Source: Bacteroidota bacterium
Lineage (GTDB): Bacteria; Bacteroidota; Bacteroidia; Chitinophagales; Chitinophagaceae
Assembly: GCA_013285915.1 (NCBI GenBank)
Contig: JABDGS010000034.1
Coordinates: forward strand, 1-35,553
DNA length: 35,553 nt
Reading direction: 5' to 3'
Shown in pieces: positions 22,847 to 31,764 of the stretch. The notes under the pieces are model-generated. The model was not told the origin of the DNA. It searched no databases and saw nothing but the letters and a program-made list of their open reading frames with translations. Positions within the stretch are counted from its first letter, which is position 1, and the number at the start of each line of letters is the position of its first letter. The position numbers were made by a program, and so were the translations under genes.

Positions 22847-25800
22847 TCATCCTTTTTTATTTACGCTCACTTTAAGCAGAATGCCATTTACTTCAATTTC
22901 GATGCCGTCCTGCATTTCGGGCACCCAGTTAAGGCTATCTGACAAAATTTCCGCGCAAATATAGTTTTTAAATTGAATTAAGGAATTTTTGGCGGGGCTA
23001 TTATCAAGCACATCTACGAATATACGGTCTGTTAATTCAAAACCGCTGTCTTTTCTAATATTTTGTATGCGGTTTACAAATTCCCTTGCATCCCCCTCCT
23101 GTTTCAGTGGCTCTGTTATCGTTATGTCAAGCGCAACGGTAAGGCTTCCTTTAACAGCAACACTCCAACCTGGTATATCTTCAGCAAGTATATCAACATC
23201 AGCAAGTTGCAAGGTCAATGCGGCTCCGTCAACCTGTAGTTCAACAGCCCCGTTCTTCTCCAGTTCCGCCACCTGGTGTTGACTTAAATTATTTATTACC
23301 GCCGCGGCAGCCTTCATTTTACCCCCAAGCTTTGCACCAAGGGCTTTAAAATTCGGCTTGATTTTCTTCCTTATAATGCCTTCAGTGTCAGTAATATATT
23401 CCAGTTCCTTTACATTCACTTCGGCTTTTACCAGATCTTCCACCTTTTCAAGCTGTAGTTTCATTTGGGGGTTCAACACGGGTACCAGCACCTTTTGTAA
23501 CGGTTGACGAACCTTAATGTTCACTTTTTTACGTAATGAGAGCACCAGGGATGAAACATCCTGTGCCAACTGCATTCTTTCTTCAAGCGAAGCATCTATA
23601 ACAGGTTCATTTGCAATTGGATAGCTGGTGTGGTGAACTGATTGGGCCTTTAATTTGCCAGTTACGGCTTCAAGGTTGCAGAAAACTGCATCGCTAAAGA
23701 ACGGTGAAATGGGTGCTATCAACCTCACCAACGTTTCAAGGCACTCGTATAAAGTTTGGTACGCACAAATTTTGTCGTGCTCATACTCACCCTTCCAGAA
23801 ACGGCGGCGGCAAAGGCGCACATACCAGTTGCTAAGATGCTCATCTACAAACTCTTCTACCAGGCGCCCGGCCATAGTTGGCTCGTAATCGTCCAACGCC
23901 TGTGTAGCTTTTTTTATAAGGGTATTAAGGGAAGATAATATCCAGCGGTCAATTTCAGGACGGTCTGCCAGGGGGACATATTCCTCTTTAAACGAAAAAC
24001 TATCCACGTTAGCATACAAGGCAAAAAATTGGTACGTATTGTACAGGGTACCAAAAAACTTGCGTTGTGCTTCTTTTATACCGTCAATATCAAACTTCAA
24101 ATTGTCCCAGGGTGAGGCATTAGTTATGAGGTACCACCTGGTAGCATCTGCGCCAAAGTTTCCAATAGTCTCAAACGGGTTTACCACGTTGCCGAGGCGT
24201 TTGCTCATTTTGTTACCGTTCTTATCCAGCACCAACCCGTTTGATACGCAGGTTTTATAAGCAAGACCGGGATATTTCTCGTCATTTGCCTCAATCCCAT
24301 GTTTTTTTAATTCATCCTGCACCGATTCTTTTATTAGTGCAGCAATGGCGTGCAGGGTATAAAACCAGCCCCTCGTTTGGTCAACCCCCTCTGCTATAAA
24401 GCTGGCAGGATAGTTTTGGGCGAAGGTTTCAATATTTTCAAATGGAAAATGCCATTGTGCGTAGGGCATCGCACCGCTGTCAAACCATACATCAATCAGG
24501 TCGGGTACCCGTTTCATCGGCTTACCAGAAGCTGAAACCAGCGTTATATTATCAACATAAGGCTTGTGCAGGTCGGTAACAAGCTTATCAATACTATCTT
24601 CTTCGTTTAACCCGGCAACCGGTAACTGGCAACCGGCGTCGATAGATTTTTTTAGCTCGGCCTTCAATTCAGCCACACTGCCGATACATATTTCTTCCTC
24701 TCCATCCTCAGTTCTCCAAACAGGTAGCGGTGTACCCCAAAACCTGCTTCTGCTTAAATTCCAGTCAACCATATTTTCAAGCCAGTTGCCAAATCGGCCT
24801 TCGCCAGTGCTTTTTGGTTTCCAGTTTATGGTTTTGTTCAGCTCTACCATTCTGTCTTTCAAAGCAGTGGTTTTTATAAACCACGCATCCAGGGGGTAAT
24901 ACAGCACCGGTTTATCGGTACGCCAGCAATGCGGATAACTATGCTCGTACTTTTCTACCTTAAAAGCACGGTTTTCTTTTTTCAGCTTTACGCTTATATC
25001 AACATTAACGTCCTGATAGTTTGGCTCGTTCTTATAATCTTTTACATAGCGGTTGCTAAACTCGCCCAGTTCATCCACAAATTTGCCCTGCTTATCAACC
25101 ATTATCAAAATACCTATATCGTATTTTTTCCCAACGCGGTAGTCATCCGCTCCAAAAGCTGGCGCAGTGTGCACTATGCCAGTACCATCTTCAGTGGTAA
25201 CAAAATCACCCAGCAATACCCGGAACGAGTTGGGGTTATCCATTTTGTTGGCCTCGTAGGGCAGCAACTGCTCATAGTGAATGCCTTCCAATTCCCTTCC
25301 CTTAAACTCCGCAAGCACACTCCACGGTAAAACCTTTCCCTTCTCAAATACTTCAAAATCTATATCCTCATCTTCCGCTTTAAAATATTTGCTTACCAGT
25401 GCTTTGGCCAAAATAACATTCGCAGGTACATGTGTGTAAGGGTTGAATGTTTTAACCAGCACATAATCAATATTGCCTCCTACTGTTAAACCCAGGTTGC
25501 TTGGCAGCGTCCACGGGGTGGTTGTCCAGGCGAGAAAGAATATGTCTTGGATCATTGGGTCATTGGTCATCAGGGTTTTATACCAATGACTATTGACCAA
25601 TGACTCATTTACTACCGCTTTAAACATTGCCACAACGCTGGTGTCTTTTACATCTTTGTAGCAGCCGGGTTGGTTTAGCTCGTGGCTGCTTAATCCAGTA
25701 CCGGCAGCAGGCGAATATGGTTGTATACTTACACTTTCATACAATAAACCCTTGTTATACAACTGCTTTAGCAGCCACCAAAGGCTTTCAATATAATCGT

Positions 25801-26263
25801 TTGTAAAGGTTATATATGGGTTTTCAAGGTCTACCCAATATCCCATGCGGGTAGTTAACTCGTCCCATTTATCCTTATAGCGCAATACGGCTTCGCGGCA
25901 TTTTTTATTATATTCTTCAACCGTTATCTTTTTACCAATATCTTCTTTTGTTATACCCAATTCCTTCTCCACGCCAAGTTCAACCGGCAGGCCGTGCGTG
26001 TCCCACCCACCTTTACGCTTTACCTGGTACCCCTGCATGGTTTTGTAGCGGCATATAAGGTCTTTAAGCGTACGGCTTATTACATGGTGAATACCCGGCA
26101 AACCATTGGCGCTTGGCGGCCCTTCGTAAAACACGAACGGCTCCGCACCTTCGCGCAGTTCAATGCTTTTTTCAAAGGCCATGCTATCTTTCCATTTGGC
26201 CAATATTTCCTGCTCTATTGTAGGCAGGTGTAAACCGGTAAATTCTTTATAGGTAACGCTCAT
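22847..26263 (-). CDS. ileS: isoleucine-tRNA ligase (eukaryote-like IleRS2 type, GXHH active site)
   Basis: An 1138-residue IleRS starting at the ATG at 26263. The frame stays open to 26362, but a matching promoter lies at 26301-26331, inside that extension, so the shorter form is right. Catalytic class I motifs: the HIGH position reads GIHH (residues 57-60, in NGLPGIHH) and KMSKR lies near residue 685. The CP1 editing domain begins with the AWTTTPWTLPSN segment, and the DWNLSRSRFWGTPLP motif follows. The long C-terminal half with the anticodon domain fits the eukaryote-like type, as expected in Bacteroidota. Two in-frame stretches (about residues 218-238 and 543-551) are encoded by short-phrase repeats. 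Confidence 0.96.
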   Translation of the reverse strand: MSVTYKEFTGLHLPTIEQEILAKWKDSMAFEKSIELREGAEPFVFYEGPPSANGLPGIHHVISRTLKDLICRYKTMQGYQVKRKGGWDTHGLPVELGVEKELGITKEDIGKKITVEEYNKKCREAVLRYKDKWDELTTRMGYWVDLENPYITFTNDYIESLWWLLKQLYNKGLLYESVSIQPYSPAAGTGLSSHELNQPGCYKDVKDTSVVAMFKAVVNESLVNSHWYKTLMTNDPMIQDIFFLAWTTTPWTLPSNLGLTVGGNIDYVLVKTFNPYTHVPANVILAKALVSKYFKAEDEDIDFEVFEKGKVLPWSVLAEFKGRELEGIHYEQLLPYEANKMDNPNSFRVLLGDFVTTEDGTGIVHTAPAFGADDYRVGKKYDIGILIMVDKQGKFVDELGEFSNRYVKDYKNEPNYQDVNVDISVKLKKENRAFKVEKYEHSYPHCWRTDKPVLYYPLDAWFIKTTALKDRMVELNKTINWKPKSTGEGRFGNWLENMVDWNLSRSRFWGTPLPVWRTEDGEEEICIGSVAELKAELKKSIDAGCQLPVAGLNEEDSIDKLVTDLHKPYVDNITLVSASGKPMKRVPDLIDVWFDSGAMPYAQWHFPFENIETFAQNYPASFIAEGVDQTRGWFYTLHAIAALIKESVQDELKKHGIEANDEKYPGLAYKTCVSNGLVLDKNGNKMSKRLGNVVNPFETIGNFGADATRWYLITNASPWDNLKFDIDGIKEAQRKFFGTLYNTYQFFALYANVDSFSFKEEYVPLADRPEIDRWILSSLNTLIKKATQALDDYEPTMAGRLVEEFVDEHLSNWYVRLCRRRFWKGEYEHDKICAYQTLYECLETLVRLIAPISPFFSDAVFCNLEAVTGKLKAQSVHHTSYPIANEPVIDASLEERMQLAQDVSSLVLSLRKKVNIKVRQPLQKVLVPVLNPQMKLQLEKVEDLVKAEVNVKELEYITDTEGIIRKKIKPNFKALGAKLGGKMKAAAAVINNLSQHQVAELEKNGAVELQVDGAALTLQLADVDILAEDIPGWSVAVKGSLTVALDITITEPLKQEGDAREFVNRIQNIRKDSGFELTDRIFVDVLDNSPAKNSLIQFKNYICAEILSDSLNWVPEMQDGIEIEVNGILLKVSVNKKG
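24611..24638. repeat. CAACCGGTAACTGG-type short array inside ileS
   Basis: CGGCAACCGG, TAACTGG and CAACCGG follow one another; on the coding strand the phrase TTGCCGGTTACCGG-like is translated as AGCQLPVAG. Arrays of such phrases are usually intergenic; here the frame of ileS is kept. Confidence 0.55.
25551..25610. repeat. CATTGGT-phrase palindromic array inside ileS
   Basis: TCATTGGGTCATTGGTCAT at 25552-25570 is mirrored by ACCAATGACTATTGACCAATGA further right, so the block is an imperfect hairpin of repeated CATTGGT phrases. It is 60 nt (20 codons) and in frame, encoding NESLVNSHWYKTLMTNDPMI just before the editing-domain AWTTTPWTLPSN motif. Confidence 0.65.
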
Positions 26264-26300
26264 ATACGTAAAAGCCTTTCTGTTCGCTAATTTAGGGGTG

Positions 26301-26331
26301 CAAAGGTACGGAATATAAGCACCAGAAACAA
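26301..26331 (-). promoter_or_regulatory. promoter of the ileS operon
   Basis: On the minus strand TTG (26331-26329) is separated by 20 nt from TACCTTTG (26308-26301), a full match of the Bacteroidota -33/-7 pattern TTTG-N19-21-TAnnTTTG except for the first T of the -33 box. Transcription would start near 26294, about 30 nt before the ATG at 26263. Confidence 0.6.
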
Positions 26332-26429
26332 TTGAAACCATATAATAATACCCCAAGCCCAATTTTGTTTTTGCTCACACCCGGCATATTACAGTAAGGC
26401 TTTGTAACAGCGCTTTAACGCAATGCATA

Positions 26430-26460
26430 TTGCGCGGGTAAGTCATAAATACCTATTTTG
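26430..26460 (+). promoter_or_regulatory. possible promoter of the T9SS-exported protein gene
   Basis: TTG (26430-26432), 21 nt, then TATTTTG (26454-26460), close to but one base short of TAnnTTTG. It lies 22 nt before the ATG at 26483. Confidence 0.3.
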
Positions 26461-26482
26461 CAAGCCAATTAGCCAAAACGTG

Positions 26483-29400
26483 ATGATGCTGCGCCCCCTT
26501 GCCTTTTTGCTGGTATTACTGCCGATGTTTGCTTTTGCCGATACATTTACCGTTACAACAAACGCGGATAGCGGCCCGGGCTCGCTGCGGGATGCATTGC
26601 AACAGGCAGCCGACAATGGAACTGTGGTAAGGGACAGTATTATTTTCACACTGCCAACCGGCGTTGCGGAGAGGACGATTATATGCAATGGAGGTATAAT
26701 GCTGCTATCCTCAAACCTGGTTATTGATGGCAGTTCAGAGCCTGCACCTGCCTTTGGTGTAAGTGGGGCCAAAATACGTATTACAACCCAGGGGGCTTGC
26801 CTGGCGGCTTTTTATTTAAGAAGCGTTACTAATGTTGCCATATACGGGCTTTGGGTAAGTGATTTTAGCTCCGTTAGCATTAGCTGCATTGCAGGCGCTG
26901 TGGCCATTGAAAAGTGCGACGGGCTTACCCTGGGCGCGCCTGGTAAGGGCAACGTTTTTACTAACGATTTTTATGGGGTAGCCCCAAATGGCGGGTATTT
27001 GCTCAACGATTCAACGCCAAACCAAAACCTGGTTGTTCAATCAAATTTTTTTGGCATTGATACTGCTGGTGAACCCGAAACGGTATTTGCCAGTGGCTTT
27101 TCCAGCGGCGTAACAAAAAATATAACCGTGGGTGGCAGTGGCCCCGGGGAAGGTAATTATATAGGTATTGGAGGTTTGGGTATTGGAGATTATTATAATC
27201 AGCCCCAATATAATAATGGCTATGTAAATATTATAAACAATATTATTAGCGTTAACTACAAAAAAACCAACTACGTTGGGTGGGGCGAAATTTCAGTAGG
27301 TGGTAACATAAACCATCGTTCGGATTATTCCATACTTGTTACGGGCAACACTTTTGGCGTTGACAGCGGCGGCGTTTCCCTTCGTTTTGAACACACCTCA
27401 GGCAACGTCGTAGTTGAAAATAACAGTTTTGGGCAACCGGTTGTTAACAATAATATTGGCATAGGCATGTATTTTACCGATTGCGTAAAAAAAGATTCCA
27501 TGATTGTACGCAATAATATTATTTATGGTATACAATCAGGTATTGAAGCTGAAAACGCCGGCCTTACGATAAGGGACAATGCAGTAACCTGTACCCAAAA
27601 AGGCATAAGGATTAATGTTCACACCCAGGGCATACCCGTAATAAGCATAAAGCAAATACTACCCGGCAGTATAAAAGGCAAAACCGTACCAAATGGCAAA
27701 GTGCAGATTTTTACCACCGACGAATGTACAGACCTGTGTGAAAATGGTAAAAAGCTGCTGGCAAATGTTACTGCCGACAATACGGGCAGTTTTGTTTACA
27801 CAGGCCCGGTGACAGGTTTAATAAGCGCAACAGTAACAGATGGTTTTGGAAGCACGTCAGAATTTAACGGCGTTAAAGCCAATTTGTTTGATGAATACAT
27901 ACACAATGCTACCTGTGGCAGAAAAAACGGCAGTATCACCAATATAAAGATTATGAATGCCTCGTCGTGGCATTGGGAAGATACAGCCGGTAACAATCTT
28001 GGTTCAGATACCAACCTGGTAAATCTTGCCCCCGGCAAATATCAAATTATATTAAAGGAAGATAATGTTAACTGCCAGCTAATTTCCGGTTACTACGAAG
28101 TAGGTGCCGAGGCAAAGCCGAAAGTTGATTCCTTATTCAATGTTTCGCAACCCACCTGCGGGCAGCAAAATGGTTCCATCAGTTTCACAGGGCCACACCA
28201 ACCAGCAAATATAAGCGCATGGCTTGATAGTGCCGGCAGCATTATAGCATCTTTTACCCCAAATACCGGCACCCTTTTCCCGGGTAAATATTTTTACCGG
28301 GAAGCATTGTTTGATGATTCAACCTGCTTTACAGTGCTTGGCCCCCTGGTACTGGTAAACCAATCAGGGCCATCACTGCTTACAAACAATGCACAAATTA
28401 CCAATGCCAGTTGCAGCAAAACAAACGGCTCTATAAAAAACATAACTTATCAAAATGCCTCAGGCAGTATCTATTTTGGCTGGTTCGACAGTACAGGCAA
28501 AAAAGCAGGCAGCACTATTGATCTTTTAAATGTACCTGCCGGCAAATACAGGCTGAAAATGAAAGACGCGGGCGGGTGCGATACATTAACCACAGCTTAT
28601 TTTACCGTTGCTGATAACGGTGATATCTCATACGACACTTCAAAATTGTCATTAAATAACCCCGCCTGCAAGGGTACAGACGGAAGTATTACGGGCATAA
28701 CATCAGTTAACGCAACCGTATATGCATGGCTAAATAGCAATACGGGTGATACTGTTGGGCATATTGAAGATATACAAGGTTTGCCTGAAGGTACGTATAC
28801 CCTGTTTATGACCAATGGCTATGGGTGCAAAGCCAATACAAACGCAATTGCTCTTGTTGACAAAAAGTTAAGTTATGATACAGCCAATATGATTGTAAAA
28901 CCATCTTCATGCAGAGGGGCTGATGGGAGTATATCGGGCATTACATCAATAAATGCTAATATATACACATGGGTAAATACCCACACCGGCGCAACTGCTG
29001 GCAACGCAGCAAATATCAACAATGTACCTGCAGGCAGTTATACACTCACCATAGCAAACAGCAACGGCTGTAAAATAACAACCAACGCCATAACTATACC
29101 GCAACAAAGCTTTTTAACCGATACAGTTACACTCGAAATTGTTTCTGCGCCTAATTGCGGGTTAAACAACGGCTTTATAAAACCAATTCAATTTTCAAGA
29201 GATACTTCATTGTACACTTTCCAGTGGCGGGACAGTGCCGGCAACGTTTTATCAACTGCTTTAAACATATTCAACCTGCCGCAAGGGTATTATTTTTTGT
29301 ATGCTATTGATTCAAATGGATGTTCCGGTCAAATTTTTTCAACCCCTATTGACCAAACCGGAAAACCTGGATTTGTTTATACCGGTGTACAAGTGCACGA

Positions 29401-30148
29401 CGATACCTGCAATACAGCAAAAGGCTCAATAAGTACGCTGGCTTTACAGGATAATACCGGTATATATACGTGGGCGTGGTTTACAGGCACCGGGCAACCG
29501 CTGGGCAATAATGCCGGGGGGCTAAACGGTTTAAAGGCAGGTGATTACTACGCCTCCGTGACCGACCAATATAATTGTACTGTTAAGAGTGATGTGCTGA
29601 CTGTAAAAAATGATGATATTACACCTGGCACACCACAGGCCGCCGACCAGTATATACAGCGCGGCAGCACCGCAAATATACAGGTGTTAAGCCCCCAGCC
29701 GGGTACGTATAACCTGTTTGATACTTCCACAGCAACAATACCCGTAAGCACTTCAGCCACCGGCACATTTGCAACGCCGCCTGTTTACTACGACAAAATT
29801 TTTTACATTCAGTACATACAGGGCGATTGTGCCAGTGCACTGCAACAGGTTTTGGTAAAAGTTTTTGACAGTACCAAAATAAACATACCCAATGCCTTTT
29901 CGCCAAATGGCGATGGTATAAATGATACCTGGCGTTTAAGCCCGCAGGGCTTGGTGGCAAACTACAAGCTTGTTATATTTAACCGTTATGGGCAAAGCGT
30001 TTACACCTCCCAGGATATTAATGCCGTATGGGATGGCACCATGCATGGCAAGCCATTGCCAGTAGGCACATACTATTATGTTTTGCAATACACCGATAGT
30101 TTTAACAAGCCTGCAAAGCGAAGTGGTTTTGTGGTAATTGTGCGGTAA
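26483..30148 (+). CDS. T9SS-exported multirepeat surface protein with gliding-type C-terminal domain
   Basis: A 1221-residue secreted protein. Starting at the ATG at 26483 (rather than 26423) gives a clean signal peptide (MMLRPLAFLLVLLPMFAFA). Then follow TVTTNADSGPGSLRDALQQA and a right-handed beta-helix to about residue 400, with repeated NN and GN turns; an Ig-like stretch (about 405-470); seven SprB-like repeats of 82-86 residues (about 471-1050), each opening with a Cys and a NGSI/DGSI-like turn; a linker domain; and from about residue 1134 a type B gliding-motility-associated sorting domain (IPNAFSPNGDGINDTW, VFNRYG-like IFNRYG, VGTYYYVL). The last domain directs type IX secretion and surface attachment. 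Related repeats occur in the gliding adhesin SprB; adhesion is the likely role. Confidence 0.9.
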   Translation: MMLRPLAFLLVLLPMFAFADTFTVTTNADSGPGSLRDALQQAADNGTVVRDSIIFTLPTGVAERTIICNGGIMLLSSNLVIDGSSEPAPAFGVSGAKIRITTQGACLAAFYLRSVTNVAIYGLWVSDFSSVSISCIAGAVAIEKCDGLTLGAPGKGNVFTNDFYGVAPNGGYLLNDSTPNQNLVVQSNFFGIDTAGEPETVFASGFSSGVTKNITVGGSGPGEGNYIGIGGLGIGDYYNQPQYNNGYVNIINNIISVNYKKTNYVGWGEISVGGNINHRSDYSILVTGNTFGVDSGGVSLRFEHTSGNVVVENNSFGQPVVNNNIGIGMYFTDCVKKDSMIVRNNIIYGIQSGIEAENAGLTIRDNAVTCTQKGIRINVHTQGIPVISIKQILPGSIKGKTVPNGKVQIFTTDECTDLCENGKKLLANVTADNTGSFVYTGPVTGLISATVTDGFGSTSEFNGVKANLFDEYIHNATCGRKNGSITNIKIMNASSWHWEDTAGNNLGSDTNLVNLAPGKYQIILKEDNVNCQLISGYYEVGAEAKPKVDSLFNVSQPTCGQQNGSISFTGPHQPANISAWLDSAGSIIASFTPNTGTLFPGKYFYREALFDDSTCFTVLGPLVLVNQSGPSLLTNNAQITNASCSKTNGSIKNITYQNASGSIYFGWFDSTGKKAGSTIDLLNVPAGKYRLKMKDAGGCDTLTTAYFTVADNGDISYDTSKLSLNNPACKGTDGSITGITSVNATVYAWLNSNTGDTVGHIEDIQGLPEGTYTLFMTNGYGCKANTNAIALVDKKLSYDTANMIVKPSSCRGADGSISGITSINANIYTWVNTHTGATAGNAANINNVPAGSYTLTIANSNGCKITTNAITIPQQSFLTDTVTLEIVSAPNCGLNNGFIKPIQFSRDTSLYTFQWRDSAGNVLSTALNIFNLPQGYYFLYAIDSNGCSGQIFSTPIDQTGKPGFVYTGVQVHDDTCNTAKGSISTLALQDNTGIYTWAWFTGTGQPLGNNAGGLNGLKAGDYYASVTDQYNCTVKSDVLTVKNDDITPGTPQAADQYIQRGSTANIQVLSPQPGTYNLFDTSTATIPVSTSATGTFATPPVYYDKIFYIQYIQGDCASALQQVLVKVFDSTKINIPNAFSPNGDGINDTWRLSPQGLVANYKLVIFNRYGQSVYTSQDINAVWDGTMHGKPLPVGTYYYVLQYTDSFNKPAKRSGFVVIVR

Positions 30149-30175
30149 AATGAGCAACAATTATTATAACTAACT

Positions 30176-31048
30176 ATGCAAAAAATAAACATTGCATTAT
30201 TTATATTATTAACTCCAGCGTTACTGGCTGCACAAAATATAACCCCATATAAGGTTTCAGATCATAATAAATTTTCATGGCTTAACATTGAAAAGAAAGT
30301 GCCGCAGGCCGTAATTACACGATTTATCGCCGACGAAAAAGGTGAATTTCCAGCGTACAGAAACCGCTCTGGGTACGGTTATACCATTAAAGAATTACCT
30401 GCGAGGCTGCATTTTATTGACATAAATAACGATGGTGCTAATGACGTTATTTTCGAAGGCGCAGGTGGCGGTGAAGGAAATGTTGTTGAAATATTTTTGA
30501 GTACGAAACCAAGTTACAAGAAAGTGTTTGAAGACAAAGAAGGAGTTAGTAATATTATTTTTGAGAATAATAAACTAAAAGAATTAATTATAAGCGACTG
30601 GGGTTGTTGCGAAGATTATTTAAACTTCGACAAAACTTTTTCTGTAAGTTTCTCTGCCCCAGGTTCGCTAACATTTACATTAGTCTCACAAACAGCCAGT
30701 GTTTTCCAGGGCATTAGTCCTGATACTCTATTTGAAAAGTCATTCGCCTTTGAAATATTAAATGATGATTATAACCTGCGTTCAAGACCGGCAGTTGACG
30801 ATTCGTCTTATGAACCATGGGGAGAAAGCAGCAGTGCAGGCAGGGTGGGTAATGTAGTCGCAGTATTATATGCCGGTACAAAGGGCATTGCCATTGGCAA
30901 ACAAACAGATAACACCGGCCGGGGGTGGTGGTATATTGAACTGGATGAAAATGTCGCTTTAAAGAAGAGTGTTTTTTATGAAAATGAAAACAAATTCTCC
31001 ACAAAAAAACGCGGCTGGATAAGCAGCAGGTTTGTGAAGATATTATAA
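30176..31048 (+). CDS. secreted protein with C-terminal SH3-like domain
   Basis: A 290-residue protein with an N-terminal signal peptide (MQKINIALFILLTPALLAAQ). The middle holds a calcium-loop-like segment (DINNDGANDVIFEG) as found in FG-GAP or EF-hand-like repeats, then a Trp-Gly-Cys-Cys stretch. The C-terminal third begins NLRSRPAVDD and continues GNVVAVLYAGTKGIAIG, WWYIEL and GWISSRFVKIL, the pattern of a bacterial SH3-like (SH3b) domain that may bind cell wall. It lies 27 nt after the large surface protein in the same direction, so the two may be co-expressed; function is not known. Confidence 0.72.
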   Translation: MQKINIALFILLTPALLAAQNITPYKVSDHNKFSWLNIEKKVPQAVITRFIADEKGEFPAYRNRSGYGYTIKELPARLHFIDINNDGANDVIFEGAGGGEGNVVEIFLSTKPSYKKVFEDKEGVSNIIFENNKLKELIISDWGCCEDYLNFDKTFSVSFSAPGSLTFTLVSQTASVFQGISPDTLFEKSFAFEILNDDYNLRSRPAVDDSSYEPWGESSSAGRVGNVVAVLYAGTKGIAIGKQTDNTGRGWWYIELDENVALKKSVFYENENKFSTKKRGWISSRFVKIL

Positions 31049-31167
31049 CTGATATTGTAATATTTTTTGAAAAATTGCCTTTGGTTGTTTAAGGAAGTTG
31101 TTAAAGTATAAGGCCGTTCCGTAATTTCTGTTTCTTTTGCCCTATCTTGTTATACCAACAAGCCCAA

Positions 31168-31764
31168 ATGATCTCTGTTTATAACATTAAACCAAAGTTT
31201 CAGCAGCTTTTAAAACCAATATTAACAAGGCTTCACAAAGCCGGTGTTACAGCCAACCAAATTACAGTATCATCAATTGTTTTATCACTCGTTATTGGCA
31301 TAGCCTTTTGGTATGCCGACGTATACCATTTCCTTTTTATTTTCCTTCCTGTTGGCCTGCTGGTGCGCATGGCATTAAACGCCCTTGATGGTATGATGGC
31401 GAGAACCTATAATCAGCAATCAAAAAAAGGTGAGGTACTGAACGAGGCAGGTGATATAGTTTCCGACCTTTTTATATATTTTCCATTATTAAAATTCCAG
31501 GCAGTCAACCTCTACTTAATTGTATTGTTTTTATGCCTTTCCATTATCAATGAATTTGCCGGTTTGTTAGGCAAAGCGGTTTCCGGCCAAAGAAGGTACG
31601 ATGGCCCTATGGGCAAAAGTGACAGGGCCTTTGTAATAAGTATTTATGGCTTGCTTCAATTTTTTTACATACCGGTTTCTGCTTATGGCGAATGGATATT
31701 TAGCGTCATCAACATATTGCTGGTAATAAGCACTTATATAAGAATTAAAAAATCTTTTCAGTAA
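31168..31764 (+). CDS. ynbA: YnbA-like CDP-alcohol phosphatidyltransferase-family protein
   Basis: A 198-residue membrane protein from the ATG at 31168 (a TTG at 31147 is upstream). It has about six membrane helices and the CDP-alcohol phosphatidyltransferase motif, in the variant form of E. coli YnbA: NALDGMMAR then, eight residues later, G and LNEAGDIVSD. Compared with the classical DxxDGxxAR-x8-GxxxDxxxD, the first and third Asp are Asn71 and Asn92, while Asp74 and Asp96 are kept. The RMALNALDG, GPMGKSDRA and INEFAGLL stretches also recall YnbA. Substrate alcohol unknown. It is the first of three abutting genes for phospholipid chemistry; the next starts immediately after its stop. Confidence 0.85.
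   Translation: MISVYNIKPKFQQLLKPILTRLHKAGVTANQITVSSIVLSLVIGIAFWYADVYHFLFIFLPVGLLVRMALNALDGMMARTYNQQSKKGEVLNEAGDIVSDLFIYFPLLKFQAVNLYLIVLFLCLSIINEFAGLLGKAVSGQRRYDGPMGKSDRAFVISIYGLLQFFYIPVSAYGEWIFSVINILLVISTYIRIKKSFQ

Noticed and set aside
22410..22964. 184-residue Gly/Ala-rich frame on the plus strand
   Set aside because: It is the antisense image of the Lys/Ala/Pro-rich tail of the DksA-like protein, whose GC-rich codons suppress stops on the other strand.
26264..26362. 33-residue N-terminal extension of IleRS
   Set aside because: A good -33/-7 promoter (26301-26331) lies inside it, and the family N-terminus begins at the ATG at 26263.
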